64,000 bases of DNA. Source: Haloarcula rara. GTDB lineage: Archaea > Halobacteriota > Halobacteria > Halobacteriales > Haloarculaceae. The position numbers and the translations under genes were made by a program. The DNA lies in contig NZ_CP119785.1 of assembly GCF_029338235.1 (NCBI RefSeq), positions 744,001 to 808,000 on the forward strand, in the 5' to 3' direction. Shown piece after piece: positions 9,174-19,000 of this stretch. Under the pieces are notes generated by a model. It worked only from the letters and a program-made list of their open reading frames with translations. It was not told where the DNA came from and ran no database searches. The first letter of the stretch is position 1, and each line of letters starts with the position of its first letter.

Positions 9174-10967
9174 GTGTACGACCTCGAACGGTATCTCAAC
9201 GTCCGGAGCGCCTACGGCGCGTCGATTGGGCCCGACGGCCGGCTGGCGTTCCTGTTGAACACGACCGGGGTAGGGCAGATATGGACGCTCGACGAACCCG
9301 GCGGGTGGCCCGAACAGCGAACGTTCTACGACGAGCCCGTCGGCTTCGTTTCCTACTCGCCGACGCGGCCTGAACTCGTCTTCGGCATGGACGAGGGCGG
9401 CAACGAACGCACGCAGCTGTACCGACTCGACGACGACGGCACCGTCACCGAACTGACGGGGATGCCCGACGCGAAACACCGCTGGGGCGGCTGGGGGCCC
9501 GACGGTGACCGCTTTGCCTTCGCCTCGAACCGCCGGGACGAAGCGGTGTTCGACGTGTACGTCCAGGCCCGCGACGCGACCGGCGACGAGGCCGAGCTGG
9601 TGTACGAGGGCGACGGCTGGTTCACCGTCAGCGGCGTCTCGCCGGCGGGCGACAAACTGGCCATCAGCGAGGCCCACTCGAGCTTCGACCAGGACGTCTA
9701 CGTCCTCGATATCGAGTCCGGCGAACGCACGCACCTGACACCACACGAAGGCGACGTGCGGTATTCCAGCGTCTCCTGGGGTCCGGAGGGGGACGCGCTG
9801 TATCTCGTGACCGACGCCGAGAGCGACACCCTCGAACTCGCGCGGCTCTCGCTGTCGGGCGAGCTCGAGGTCGTCCGCGAGGGCGGCGGGTGGAACATCG
9901 ACGGCGTCGCTATCGACCAGGACAGCGGCCGGCTCGCCTACTCGCAGAACATCGAAGGGTACAACCAGCTCAACGTCGGCGAGCTCGTCGGGCCAACGAG
10001 TATCAGTGAGTTCCCCGTCCCCGACCTCCCCGGCGGGCTGGCCGGCGGCGTTGCCTGGGGCCCCGACGCTGACCGCTTCGCCGTCAGCGTCACCGGGCGC
10101 ACCGTCAACACGAACGTCTTCGTCGTCGACACCGCCACGGGCGACGCCGAGCAGTGGACCCACGCCGCGACTGCGGGCATCCCGCGGGAGACCTTCGTCG
10201 AACCCGAGGTCGTCCGGTTCGAGAGCTTCGACGGGCGGTCGATTCCGGCCCTCTTCTCGCTGCCGCCCGGGGCCGGCGAGGACGGCGACACACCAGTCAT
10301 CGTCGACATCCACGGCGGGCCCGAGAGCCAGCGGCGACCCTCCTTCGCCGGCCTCACACAGTATTTCCTCTCGCGGGGGTACGCCGTCCTGGAGCCGAAC
10401 GTGCGAGGCTCGACGGGCTACGGGAAGGCCTACACGCATCTCGACGACGTGGAGAAGCGGATGGACTCGGTGAAAGACCTGCGGGCAGGCGTCGAGTGGC
10501 TCCACGACCACCCCGCAGCCGACCCCGAGCGCATCGTCGCGATGGGCGGCTCCTACGGCGGGTTCATGGTGCTCGCGGCGCTGACCGAGTACCCCGACCT
10601 CTGGGCGGCCGGGGTCGACGTGGTCGGTATCGCGAACTTCGTCACGTTCCTCGAGAACACGGGCGAGTGGCGCCGCGAACTGCGCGAAGCCGAGTACGGC
10701 TCGCTCGCCGAGGACCGCGACTTTCTCGAATCAATCTCGCCCATCAGCCGGGCCGACCGTATCACGGCGCCGCTTTTCGTCCTCCACGGCGCGAACGACC
10801 CGCGGGTCCCGGTCGGCGAGGCCGAGCAAATCGCAGCGGAGGTCGAGTCCCACGGGGTCCCCGTCGAGCTGAAAATCTTCGACGACGAGGGCCACGGCAT
10901 CAGCAAACGGGAGAACCGAATCGAGGCCTACACCCGCGTCGTCGACTTCCTCGACGAACACGTCTAG
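9174..10967 (+). CDS. S9 family serine peptidase (acylaminoacyl-peptidase/prolyl-oligopeptidase type)
   Basis: 597 residues. The first 330 form a beta-propeller of WGPDGDRFAF-like blades (TolB/WD-type repeats such as WGPEGDALYLV and WGPDADRFAVS). The C-terminal alpha/beta-hydrolase domain has the nucleophile elbow GGSYGG (Ser near residue 459), the acid in GANDPRVP and the catalytic His in DEGHGI. It cleaves short peptides or acylated N-termini in the cytosol; no signal peptide is seen. I chose the GTG at 9174 because homologous sequence (YDLERYLNVRSAYGA) begins there; upstream residues are not protein-like. Confidence 0.92.
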   Translation: MYDLERYLNVRSAYGASIGPDGRLAFLLNTTGVGQIWTLDEPGGWPEQRTFYDEPVGFVSYSPTRPELVFGMDEGGNERTQLYRLDDDGTVTELTGMPDAKHRWGGWGPDGDRFAFASNRRDEAVFDVYVQARDATGDEAELVYEGDGWFTVSGVSPAGDKLAISEAHSSFDQDVYVLDIESGERTHLTPHEGDVRYSSVSWGPEGDALYLVTDAESDTLELARLSLSGELEVVREGGGWNIDGVAIDQDSGRLAYSQNIEGYNQLNVGELVGPTSISEFPVPDLPGGLAGGVAWGPDADRFAVSVTGRTVNTNVFVVDTATGDAEQWTHAATAGIPRETFVEPEVVRFESFDGRSIPALFSLPPGAGEDGDTPVIVDIHGGPESQRRPSFAGLTQYFLSRGYAVLEPNVRGSTGYGKAYTHLDDVEKRMDSVKDLRAGVEWLHDHPAADPERIVAMGGSYGGFMVLAALTEYPDLWAAGVDVVGIANFVTFLENTGEWRRELREAEYGSLAEDRDFLESISPISRADRITAPLFVLHGANDPRVPVGEAEQIAAEVESHGVPVELKIFDDEGHGISKRENRIEAYTRVVDFLDEHV

Positions 10968-11012
10968 ACAAGGACCGTATCTCCGAATCAGCGCCGCTAC
11001 CGCCCCACAGGG

Positions 11013-11033
11013 CGTTTTCTGAGGGAGAAAACG
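11013..11033. terminator. Perfect hairpin between the S9 peptidase and Nudix genes
   Basis: CGTTTTCT and AGAAAACG form an 8-bp stem around the 5-nt loop GAGGG, 45 nt after the peptidase stop. Its place suggests a 3'-end or mRNA-stabilising element. It is also only about 11 nt before the TTTATA promoter box of the Nudix gene, so an operator role is possible. Confidence 0.4.
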
Positions 11034-11072
11034 AGTGGCTGGGTTTATACGCATGCGTGGTAACCAACTGGC

Positions 11073-11558
11073 ATGGACGTAGCCAGCCGTTCTCGGTCAC
11101 GAGTCGAGGAGCGCTTGACTCGACTCGAGGAGGAGTTCGGCACGCCGGAGGTCACGCAGACGACCTTCGAGGTGGGGGCACAACGGTACCAGCGGTCGCT
11201 CGAACGGTCACGCGACGGGCAGCTCGACGTTCGGGCGGTGGTCAGAGACGACGACGGCGCCGTGCTGTTACGGGAGGGCGACGGGGAGTGGGTGGTCCCG
11301 CGCGGCCAGACCCGACCCGACGAACGTCTCGGGGAAGCGGTCAGGCGCATCGTCAGAGAGGCCGCCGACGTGGACTGTCGGGTGACCGACGCCGTCTGTG
11401 CAAATATCCACGGCATCCGCAACGAGGACGACGAGTCCGCGTCGACGGTGTACCGGCTGAGCGTCGTGTTCACGGCCGACGTCGTCGACTCCTCGGAGCC
11501 CAGCGGGGAGTCGGTGCGCTGGGACGCCGAGGTCGACGCGGTCGGCGAACTCGTGTAG
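11073..11558 (+). CDS. Nudix-domain protein with degenerate Nudix box
   Basis: 161 residues. An N-terminal helical segment of about 50 residues precedes a Nudix fold. The Nudix box region reads GQTRPDERLGEAVR then RIVREAADV, whereas the canonical pattern is GX5EX7REUXEEXGU. The first Gly and Glu are in place, but the RE pair, the EE pair and the second Gly are altered, so metal-dependent pyrophosphatase activity may be weak or lost. TTTATAC lies about 28 nt before the ATG, supporting a leaderless transcript and this start. The substrate cannot be predicted. Confidence 0.8.
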   Translation: MDVASRSRSRVEERLTRLEEEFGTPEVTQTTFEVGAQRYQRSLERSRDGQLDVRAVVRDDDGAVLLREGDGEWVVPRGQTRPDERLGEAVRRIVREAADVDCRVTDAVCANIHGIRNEDDESASTVYRLSVVFTADVVDSSEPSGESVRWDAEVDAVGELV

Positions 11559-11579
11559 CTGCGGTCTCCGACGACCGCG

Positions 11580-12638
11580 CTAGACGACCCCTGTGACAGT
11601 CGCCGCCTCGATGGCCGCTTCTTCGCTCATCCCGTCGCCCAGTATCGTGTAGCGGTCCCGAATCTCGTGGGCCGTCGTCAGCGCCTCGATGACAGTGTCG
11701 CGGTCGATGTCCAGGTCCGCCGCCGTAGTTGGTGCGCCGATGGCCGCGAGCGCGTCGCGCACGTCGCGCCAGCGACCCTGCGGGCCGGTGTGGAGGTACT
11801 CAGTCATGACGGCGCCGACGCCGACCTGGTGGCCGTGCAGCGCCGCGCCCGGTGCGATACGGTCAAGCTGGTGGGAAAAGAGGTGTTCCGCACCGCTGGC
11901 GGGCCGGGAGGAGCCGGCGATAGACATCGCGACGCCCGAGGAGACGAGCGCTTTCACCACAATCCACGACGACTCCTCTAAGTTACGCTTGATGGAGTCG
12001 GCGTTCTCGACGAGCATCTCGGCGGTCATCTGGGAGAGCGCGCCGGCGTACTCGGAGTAGGGGACGTTCTTGAGCCGGTGGGCCAGCTCCCAGTCACGAA
12101 CGGCGGTGTAGTTCGAGATGATATCGGCACAGCCCGCCGTCGTCAGCCGCCAGGGGGCCTCCGAGAGGACTTCCGTGTCCGCGACGACCGCAAGCGGCGG
12201 CTCGGCGGCGACGCTGTGGCGGGTGTCTTTCTCGGGGACTGACCCGCGGCCCGAGACGATTCCGTCGTGGCTTGCCGCCGTGGGAACGGAGACAAAGCCC
12301 TTGCCGATGTGGTCGGCGGCCATCTTCGTGATGTCGATGGCCTTCCCGCCGCCGACGCCCAGCAGGAAGCCGGCGTCGACGTCCTCGGCGTGAGCGATGA
12401 CCTTCTGGACGGCGTCGAAGCTGGCCTCCTCGACGATGATGTGATCCGGGTCGTACCCCGCGTCGGCGAACTGGTCGATGACACGCTGGCCGGCGACCTC
12501 GTGGGGTGTCGGGCTGGAGACCACCAGCGGCCGCCCGGTGAGGTGGAGCTCCTCGACGGCGTCCAGTGTCTCCGAGAGGACGCCGTGGCCCACCACGACG
12601 TTTCGCGGCAGACGTATCCACGTCGATTTGTCGAACAT
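11580..12638 (-). CDS. egsA: NAD(P)-dependent sn-glycerol-1-phosphate dehydrogenase
   Basis: 352 residues. It reduces dihydroxyacetone phosphate to sn-glycerol-1-phosphate, setting the stereochemistry of archaeal membrane lipids. The Rossmann glycine motif GVGGGKAIDITK, the PTAASHDG loop and the metal-binding histidines in HLFSHQLDRI and LHGHQVG are present, as in the iron-containing alcohol dehydrogenase-like superfamily. MFDKSTWIRLPRNV is the family-typical start; an in-frame extension of 14 residues upstream is unlikely. The gene converges with the Nudix gene 21 nt away. Confidence 0.96.
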   Translation of the reverse strand: MFDKSTWIRLPRNVVVGHGVLSETLDAVEELHLTGRPLVVSSPTPHEVAGQRVIDQFADAGYDPDHIIVEEASFDAVQKVIAHAEDVDAGFLLGVGGGKAIDITKMAADHIGKGFVSVPTAASHDGIVSGRGSVPEKDTRHSVAAEPPLAVVADTEVLSEAPWRLTTAGCADIISNYTAVRDWELAHRLKNVPYSEYAGALSQMTAEMLVENADSIKRNLEESSWIVVKALVSSGVAMSIAGSSRPASGAEHLFSHQLDRIAPGAALHGHQVGVGAVMTEYLHTGPQGRWRDVRDALAAIGAPTTAADLDIDRDTVIEALTTAHEIRDRYTILGDGMSEEAAIEAATVTGVV

Positions 12639-12678
12639 ACTCTCACTCCTCGCCGTGGTGGGAAAACGGTTTGTCCTC

Positions 12679-12758
12679 ATACTGCCGGCTGTACGTTCGT
12701 GAAAATATTCGCCATCCCCGGGTGGCGAATTATTTGAGTGTGTGACAGCCGGCAGTAT
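12679..12758. repeat. Nested inverted repeat upstream of egsA
   Basis: An outer pair of 14-nt arms, ATACTGCCGGCTGT at 12679-12692 and its exact complement ACAGCCGGCAGTAT at 12745-12758, encloses an inner 8-bp pair, ATTCGCCA at 12707-12714 and TGGCGAAT at 12723-12730, with the loop TCCCCGGG. The element begins 40 nt upstream of the egsA start and covers its likely promoter. It could be an operator for a dimeric regulator, a cruciform-forming element or a small repeat. A near copy of one outer arm, ATACTGCTGGCTGT, lies at 32768-32781. Confidence 0.7.
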
Positions 12759-13123
12759 CAGCCGATGGGGACAGACATATTGGTAAACATGAAATTCACT
12801 AATGCTGATAAGTTTTATGTGATTTTATCGTGCTAGTTACTGACGCAACGGCAGCGTCGATAAACGACCGCTCGTACGGTCGGTCGTCACGATTTGTCGC
12901 GCCGACCGCGCGATTGCGTGCGGTCGTGGCAGACGACGTGGGACCGACCGTCTCATCCGACCGAAACCATGGCTGGCAAACACACGCGACTGACTGCTGG
13001 TGAACCGGCGTTCGACCACCACGACCCCGGCGACCGAGACGGAGCGCGCCACCGAGCGCTGCCGACCCGGTCGGCACGACCCCGTGCGGGAGCGGGCCCG
13101 ACCGTGCCTGGAGGTGACCGTCG
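12759..13123. other. Intergenic region and leader of the 13124 gene
   Basis: An AT-rich patch at 12780-12840 contains ATAAGTTTTATG, a good TATA candidate, which would give a leader of roughly 280 nt for the membrane protein at 13124. The last part of the leader carries a strong Shine-Dalgarno site, GGAGGTGA at 13110-13117. A frame from ATG 12969 to the TAG at 13128-13130 (53 residues, rich in Arg and Pro) overlaps the downstream start and might act in translational coupling, but its composition does not look like a protein. Confidence 0.35.
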
Positions 13124-14215
13124 ATGGTAGGGAGCGTGCTCCAGGTTCCGATTCTCGGCATCAGTGTCGTGGAGTTTCTCGTCCTCCTCATCGCCTCCTT
13201 CGCCGGCGGCGCGTTCGGTGCGGCCCTCGGGGCGCTTCCGGCCTTCATCTTCACCGGGTTCATGGTCATCGCCGGGGAGGCCATCAACATCCTGACGGCA
13301 CAGCTCGGCACCGTCGCGGGGATTCCCACCGGCGACGTCGCCCCGAACGTCACCGGACTGGTCGCCTTCGGCCCCGTCTTCGGCCCGCACATCGCCTTCG
13401 CCGGCGGAGCCGCGGCGACCGCCTACGCCGCGAGCAAGGGCAAGATGGACACCGGCTTCGACTACCACGAGGGGAAGAATATCCTCTATGCGTTCGGAAC
13501 GGAGCCGGACATCCTCCTCGTCGGCGGTATCTTCGGCATCCTCGGGATGTTCATCCGTCAGATTTCTGGCGGGCTGGCCCTGCCCTGGGACCCGATTGCG
13601 ATGGGCGTCACGCTCTCGGCTGTCGCCCACCGACTCGCCTTCGGCTTCCCCCTTGTGGGCGAGGCCCGCGGCGACGGCCTCTTCGACATGAGCCCGTTCG
13701 CCCGCGGTGATATGCGGACCTCGGCAGCGGGCGGCGACGTCGCGGCCGACGGCGGCGTCGAGGAGAGTCGACTCGCCGTCGAGCCGTGGCTCCCCCACCA
13801 GTACAAGTGGTCCGGCGTCGCCCTGCTCGGACTCACCGTCGGTATCCTCGGTGCGTACATCGCCCTGGTGACCGAGAGCTTCTTCCTCGGCTTTGGCATC
13901 AGCGCGGCCTCGCTACTGTTCCTGAACCTGGGCGTCGAGAAGATACCGGTGACACACCACATCACCCTCCCGGCGAGCACGGCGGCATTGATACTGGGGA
14001 CGGGGCCCGACGCCTTGCTGGCGCTTGTCGTCGGGGCCATCTTCGGCGTCTACGGTGCGCTGGCCGGCGAGGTGCACCAGCGCATCTTCTACGCCCACAG
14101 CGACACCCACTGGGACCCGCCGGCGGCCTCTATCGTCGTGACAACCTTTACAATCGCTGTCCTGGCGCTTCTCGGTATCTTCCCGGACAGCGGCTGGGTG
14201 CCCCTGCCGGTCTAA
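13124..14215 (+). CDS. Polytopic membrane protein of unknown function
   Basis: 363 residues with about nine hydrophobic segments. The central loop near residues 190-220 is polar and Ala/Gly-rich, splitting the protein into two bundles. Charged phrases GFDYHEGKNI and EVHQRIFYAHSDTHWDPP carry His residues that could bind a metal or sit at a channel mouth. The start is fixed by GGAGGTGA six bases upstream and by an in-frame stop just before it. It is followed after 23 nt by the Orc1/Cdc6-like gene, so the pair may be one transcript. I do not recognise the family. Confidence 0.75.
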   Translation: MVGSVLQVPILGISVVEFLVLLIASFAGGAFGAALGALPAFIFTGFMVIAGEAINILTAQLGTVAGIPTGDVAPNVTGLVAFGPVFGPHIAFAGGAAATAYAASKGKMDTGFDYHEGKNILYAFGTEPDILLVGGIFGILGMFIRQISGGLALPWDPIAMGVTLSAVAHRLAFGFPLVGEARGDGLFDMSPFARGDMRTSAAGGDVAADGGVEESRLAVEPWLPHQYKWSGVALLGLTVGILGAYIALVTESFFLGFGISAASLLFLNLGVEKIPVTHHITLPASTAALILGTGPDALLALVVGAIFGVYGALAGEVHQRIFYAHSDTHWDPPAASIVVTTFTIAVLALLGIFPDSGWVPLPV

Positions 14216-14238
14216 CCTCTCCCGCCGCGGTCGCTCTC

Positions 14239-15414
14239 ATGGACATCGAAGCGATGATACGGCGGCGAAAGCGACAGGACGACGAGTCCCGACTGGTCGG
14301 GGCCTACGAGCCGCTCTCGCCGGCGACACACGTCGAGGAGCCGACCGACAGGGGCCGGCTGCTCGAAGCGATGCTCGACCACGTCGACCCGGTGTTCGAC
14401 GGACACCTGCCGCCACACGGCTACCTCTATGGGCCGAAAGGGGCCGGCAAGTCAGCTGTGGTAACGGCGCTGTTCAGCCAGCTCGAACGCCAGACTGTCA
14501 ACCCGGACACCGACATCTACACCACGACACGGGTCAGGCCCGCGCGGCTGCTTCGTTTCGTCTACGTGGACACGCGACGACACACCAGCGAGTTCGCCTT
14601 CTTCCACGCGCTGCTCGATGCCATCACCGACGAGGCCGTCCCCCGCCACGGCATCAGCACCGAGACTCTCCGGTCGCGCCTCCACCGACAGCTGGACGCG
14701 ACCGGCGCCGGCATCTTGCTGGCCGTCGACCACGTCGGCGAGCCGGTGAGCGCGCCCGCCGACGCGCTCGTCGACCGCTTTTCGGCCCTGCCAAGCAGCG
14801 TCAGCTGGCTCGCCGTCGGCCGGACCGACCCCGCGGAGACAGTGCTCACCGACTACACGGCGGCGGCGATACGCGTCGACCCGTACCGGCACCACGTCCT
14901 GGTCGACCTCCTCCTGCGCCGAGCCGCCAGTGCGCTCGACAGCGGCGCACTGGACGAGGACGCGGCCGTCACCATCGCCGACTGGGCCGGCGGCGACGCC
15001 CACGACGCGCTCGCGGCGCTGTTCGTCGCGACCGACCGGGCCGCCCGGGCGGACCGACAGACTATCACCGACCGTGACATCGCGGCCGCCTTCCAGGCGG
15101 TCCCCCCGGACTGTGTCGCGCTCGGCCGGGTCTTTGCGCTCCCGGAGAACAAACAGACCGTCCTGCGTGCACTGGTCGACCTCGACCCGGCCGAACGCGA
15201 GAGCGTCACCGTCGCGACGGCCGCCGTCGCCGACCTGACCGACCTGGCAGAAGGCACCATCAAGCGGTACCTATACGAACTGGCCGACGTCGGCATCGTC
15301 GACCGGGTACAGGCCCCCGAGGACGGCGAGAGCGGACGCCCGCCGAGTCGACTGGAGCCGAAGTTCCCGCCGACCGTGTTCCGGCGGCTGTACGATATCG
15401 AACGGGAGAGCTGA
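14239..15414 (+). CDS. Orc1/Cdc6-like AAA+ ATPase
   Basis: 391 residues. An AAA+ domain has Walker A GPKGAGKS around residue 65 and a Walker B strand read as LLAVDHVGEP, where the usual Asp-Glu is Asp-His. A helical lid follows, then a C-terminal winged helix (TVATAAVADLTDLAEGTIKR is its recognition region). Orc1/Cdc6 proteins bind origins and load the MCM helicase; haloarchaea carry many divergent paralogues. The Asp-to-His change near the active site and the absence of repeated origin boxes beside the gene argue for a divergent, possibly non-initiator paralogue. It follows a membrane-protein gene by 23 nt. Confidence 0.8.
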   Translation: MDIEAMIRRRKRQDDESRLVGAYEPLSPATHVEEPTDRGRLLEAMLDHVDPVFDGHLPPHGYLYGPKGAGKSAVVTALFSQLERQTVNPDTDIYTTTRVRPARLLRFVYVDTRRHTSEFAFFHALLDAITDEAVPRHGISTETLRSRLHRQLDATGAGILLAVDHVGEPVSAPADALVDRFSALPSSVSWLAVGRTDPAETVLTDYTAAAIRVDPYRHHVLVDLLLRRAASALDSGALDEDAAVTIADWAGGDAHDALAALFVATDRAARADRQTITDRDIAAAFQAVPPDCVALGRVFALPENKQTVLRALVDLDPAERESVTVATAAVADLTDLAEGTIKRYLYELADVGIVDRVQAPEDGESGRPPSRLEPKFPPTVFRRLYDIERES

Positions 15415-15418
15415 CCGG

Positions 15419-16015
15419 TCACCCCGACTCGGGGTCCAAGAGCTCACCGATGAACGTCCCGACGAAGGAGCCGACGTACGACGGAATCCAGAGATAGACA
15501 CCGAAAAACACCATGGCAGCTATCAGCCCGATCGACGAGACGAGCAGGATTCCCACGATGATGAGCTCGACGACCAGAAACCCCATTGCGTCAACGACGT
15601 TGCCGAGGAGAATCTTGTTCGCCACCGGTTCCAGCAAGATGACCGCAAAGCCGAGGAGGATGACGACGGCCGGCGGGATGATCGTGCCAGTGGCGATCTC
15701 CGACTGGTAGTCCTCATACCGTTCGCGACCGGTCCCCGCATAGAACAGTCCCGTCGCGAACGCGACGGTGAGCGCCACGACTGCGATTCCGGCAAACGGC
15801 GTCCACCCGGACTCGTTGATGATAAGCAGATCACCGGCGCCCGGAGCGAGATCGAACATTCGAACCGGACTCAGAAACAGGAGATAGACTGCCACGAGCG
15901 CCGTCGGGATTCCGGCTTTCATCGCGAAGTCCTCGGCTGGTCCCGGTTCGTCTTCCTCTTCGTCACCCTCCAGAGGCTCGTCCAGCAGATCGGCCACTGA
16001 CGTCTCTTCAGCCAT
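15419..16015 (-). CDS. Four-helix membrane protein with acidic N-terminus
   Basis: 198 residues. The first 30 residues are nearly all acidic or small (DEPLEGDEEEDEPGPAED). Four or five hydrophobic segments follow, with the last pair (VVELIIVGILLVSSIGLIAA and a VFFGVYLWIPSYVGSFVG stretch) close together. The layout recalls Yip1-type membrane proteins, but the similarity is too weak for a family call. The ATG is preceded by an AT-rich promoter (GATTAAAATAAC on the plus strand). It ends 4 nt from the convergent Orc1/Cdc6-like gene. Confidence 0.7.
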   Translation of the reverse strand: MAEETSVADLLDEPLEGDEEEDEPGPAEDFAMKAGIPTALVAVYLLFLSPVRMFDLAPGAGDLLIINESGWTPFAGIAVVALTVAFATGLFYAGTGRERYEDYQSEIATGTIIPPAVVILLGFAVILLEPVANKILLGNVVDAMGFLVVELIIVGILLVSSIGLIAAMVFFGVYLWIPSYVGSFVGTFIGELLDPESG

Positions 16016-16087
16016 TGATGTCCGTGTATACGGAGATGATTAAAATAACTTCGTTTTGCGTGAATTTTTCGGCGTCGGACCGCCGTG

Positions 16088-19000
16088 TCAGTCGTCCGAG
16101 GAGGCCGCAAAGTCCGCCTCGGTCGTGTCGGCCGTCGGGGTGGCCGCCGCGGGCGGTTCGTTGCGCACGTCGTCACGTTCCCGGTCGCTGATGACCTCGG
16201 CGTAGGCGTCGGGCATCACCATCGTGAAGTTCGACAGCTCCTCGTCCCAGTCTTCGAGCAGTTCCTTCGCGCGCTCGGAGTCGGTGTAGGCCGCGTGGTT
16301 CTCGACCAGACGGGTTATCATCCCGCGGTCTTTGGCCTCTAAGCTGTCGCGGATGGAGACCATCCCGGTGTTTGCCTGCTCTGCGAGCGTGCCTTCTGGG
16401 TCGTAGACGTAGGCGACGCCGCCAGACATACCGGCCGCGAAGTTCTTGCCCGTCTCGCCCAGCACGACGATGGCGCCGCCGGTCATGTACTCACAGCCGT
16501 GGTCGCCGACGCCCTCGACGACGCCCTTGACACCGGAGTTGCGCACCGCGAAGCGTTCGCCGGCCTGGCCGTTGACGTAGGCCTCGCCCTGGGTCGCGCC
16601 GTACAGCGCGACGTTGCCGATGACGATGTTGTCGGCGGCGTCGTAGGGCGCCTCGGTGGGCGTGTTGATTATCAGTTTGCCACCGGAGAGCCCCTTGCCG
16701 ACGTAGTCGTTGCCGGTGCCGGTCAGCTCCATGGTGACCCCCTGTGCGAGGAAGGCACCGAAGGACTGGCCGGCGGTGCCGTCGAAGTCCACTCGGATGG
16801 TGTCGTCGGGCAGCCCGTCGCCGCCGTGTTCGCGACAGATACGGTTCGACAGCGTCGCGCCGACTGCGCGGTGGACGTTGTTGATTTCCGTGTCGATGGC
16901 GACCGGCTCGCCGCTCTCGATGGCGTCCTCTGCCGCGTCGATGAGCTCCCAGTCGAGTTGCTCGTCGACGTCGTGGTCCTGCTCCTGTTGCTTGTACCGG
17001 CCGTCGTCGCCGGCGGGTTCGGCGATGACGGAGGACAGGTCGAGCTTCTTGGCTTTCTCCTGGGTCACGTCGTCGCGCTGTTCGAGGACGCTCGCCTTGC
17101 CAATCATCTCGTCGACCGTCTCGAAGCCCAGGTCGGCCATAATCTCGCGCAGCTCCTGGGCGACGAAGGTCATGTAGTTGATGACGTGTTCGGGTTCGCC
17201 CGGGAACCGGCTGCGGAGGTTCTCGTTCTGGGTGGCGACGCCGACGGGACAGGTGTTCTCGTGGCACTGGCGGGCCATCACACAACCCGAGGTGACCATC
17301 GAGGCGGTCCCGAAGGCGTACCCCTCGGAGCCCAGCAAGGCAGCGACGGCCACGTCGCGACCGGTCTTCATCCCGCCGTCCGAGTGTATCTCGATGCGCG
17401 AGCGCAGGCCGGTCGCGCGCAGCATCTGGTTTGCCTCAGCGACGCCGAGCTCCCAGGGGAGCCCGGCGTTCTTGATAGAGGTCTTCGGCGAGGCGCCGGT
17501 CCCGCCGTCGTGGCCCGAGATGTGGACCACGTCGGCGTTGGCCTTGGCGACCCCGGCCGCGACGGTGCCGATACCGTCCTCGGCGACCAGCTTGACGTTG
17601 ATGTCGGCCTCCGGGTTCGCGGCCTTGAGGTCGTGGATGAGCTGTTTCAGGTCCTCGATGGAGTAGATGTCGTGCAGCGGCGGCGGCGAGATGAGGCCGA
17701 CGCCGGGGGTCGCATAGCGGACGTGGGCAATCATCTCGTTGACCTTCTTGCCGGGCAGGTGGCCACCTTCACCGGGCTTTGAGCCCTGGGCCATCTTGAT
17801 CTGTATCTCCTCGGCCTCAGAGAGGTAATCACTCGTGACGCCGAAGCGACCGGAGGCGACCTGCTTGGTCTTGCACTCCTTTTCGGTGCCGAAGCGCTCG
17901 GGCGGTTCGCCGCCCTCGCCGGTGTTGGCGTTGGCGCCCAGCCGGTTCATCGCGATGGCGTTGTTCTCGTGCATCTCCGGCGAGAGCGAGCCAAGCGACA
18001 TCGCGGCGGTCTCGAAGCGCTCGACGATATCCTCGATGGGTTCGACGTCCTCGATGTCGATAGAGTCGCGCTCGGAGTCCATCTCCAGCAGGCCACGCAG
18101 GGTCTGGAGCTGCTCGTTCTGGTCGTTGATGAGCTCGGCGAACTCCTTGTAGATGGAGTAGTCGCCCATGCGGACGGCCTGTTGAATCTTGCCGACCGTG
18201 TTCGGGTTCCACTGGTGGTGGATGCCGTTCGAGCGGAACTCGTACTCGCCCTGGCGGGGGATTTCGGGCTCTTCCTCGCTCCAGGCCACGTCGTGGCGCT
18301 GCAGGAGGTCTTCCTCGATTTCCGCCAGGCCGATACCCTCAGTCCGGCAGGTGGTCCCCTCGAAGTACTCCGCGATGAAGTCCGAGGAGAGCCCCACGGC
18401 CTCGAAGATCTGGGCGCCCTGGTAGGACTCGACCGTGGAGATACCCATCTTAGCCATCGTCTTCAGGAGGCCGTCCTCGACGGCCGTGATGTAGGCGTCG
18501 ATGGCCTTGTCCAGGTCCGCGCCGTCGGGGCCGGCGACGAGGTCTTCGATAGTCTGATAGGAGAGGTAGGGGTTGACCGCGCCCGCGCCGTAGCCGATGA
18601 GCGTCGCGAAGTGGTGTACTGCACGCGGGTCGCCGGACTCCAGGACGAGCCCGACGTGGTTTCGCAGGCCGTTGCGAACGAGGTGGTGGTGGATGCCACC
18701 GACCGCGAGCAAGGAGGGGATGGGGACGCGGTCCTCGCCGGCCGCGCGGTCCGAGAGGACGATGATGTCGTCCTCCTGGGCGGCGGCGGAGGCCTCGGCC
18801 CGGACGTCCTCGACGGCCTCGCGGAGGTCGGTGCCGCGCTCGTAAGTGATGTCGACGACGGTCGTCGACATACCGTTCTCGTCTAAGTTCTTGATGGACT
18901 CCGTCTCCTCGTCGGTGAGGATGGGGGAGTCGAGCACCAGCTGACGGGCGTGTGCCTGACTCTCGTCGAGCAGGTTGCGCTGGTGGCCCAGCCGCGATTC

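Noticed and set aside
13000-13710. Long basic frame on the plus strand over the membrane protein
   Set aside because: Very Arg-rich with no haloarchaeal acidic bias; it is a shadow of the real gene at 13124, which has a Shine-Dalgarno site and membrane helices.
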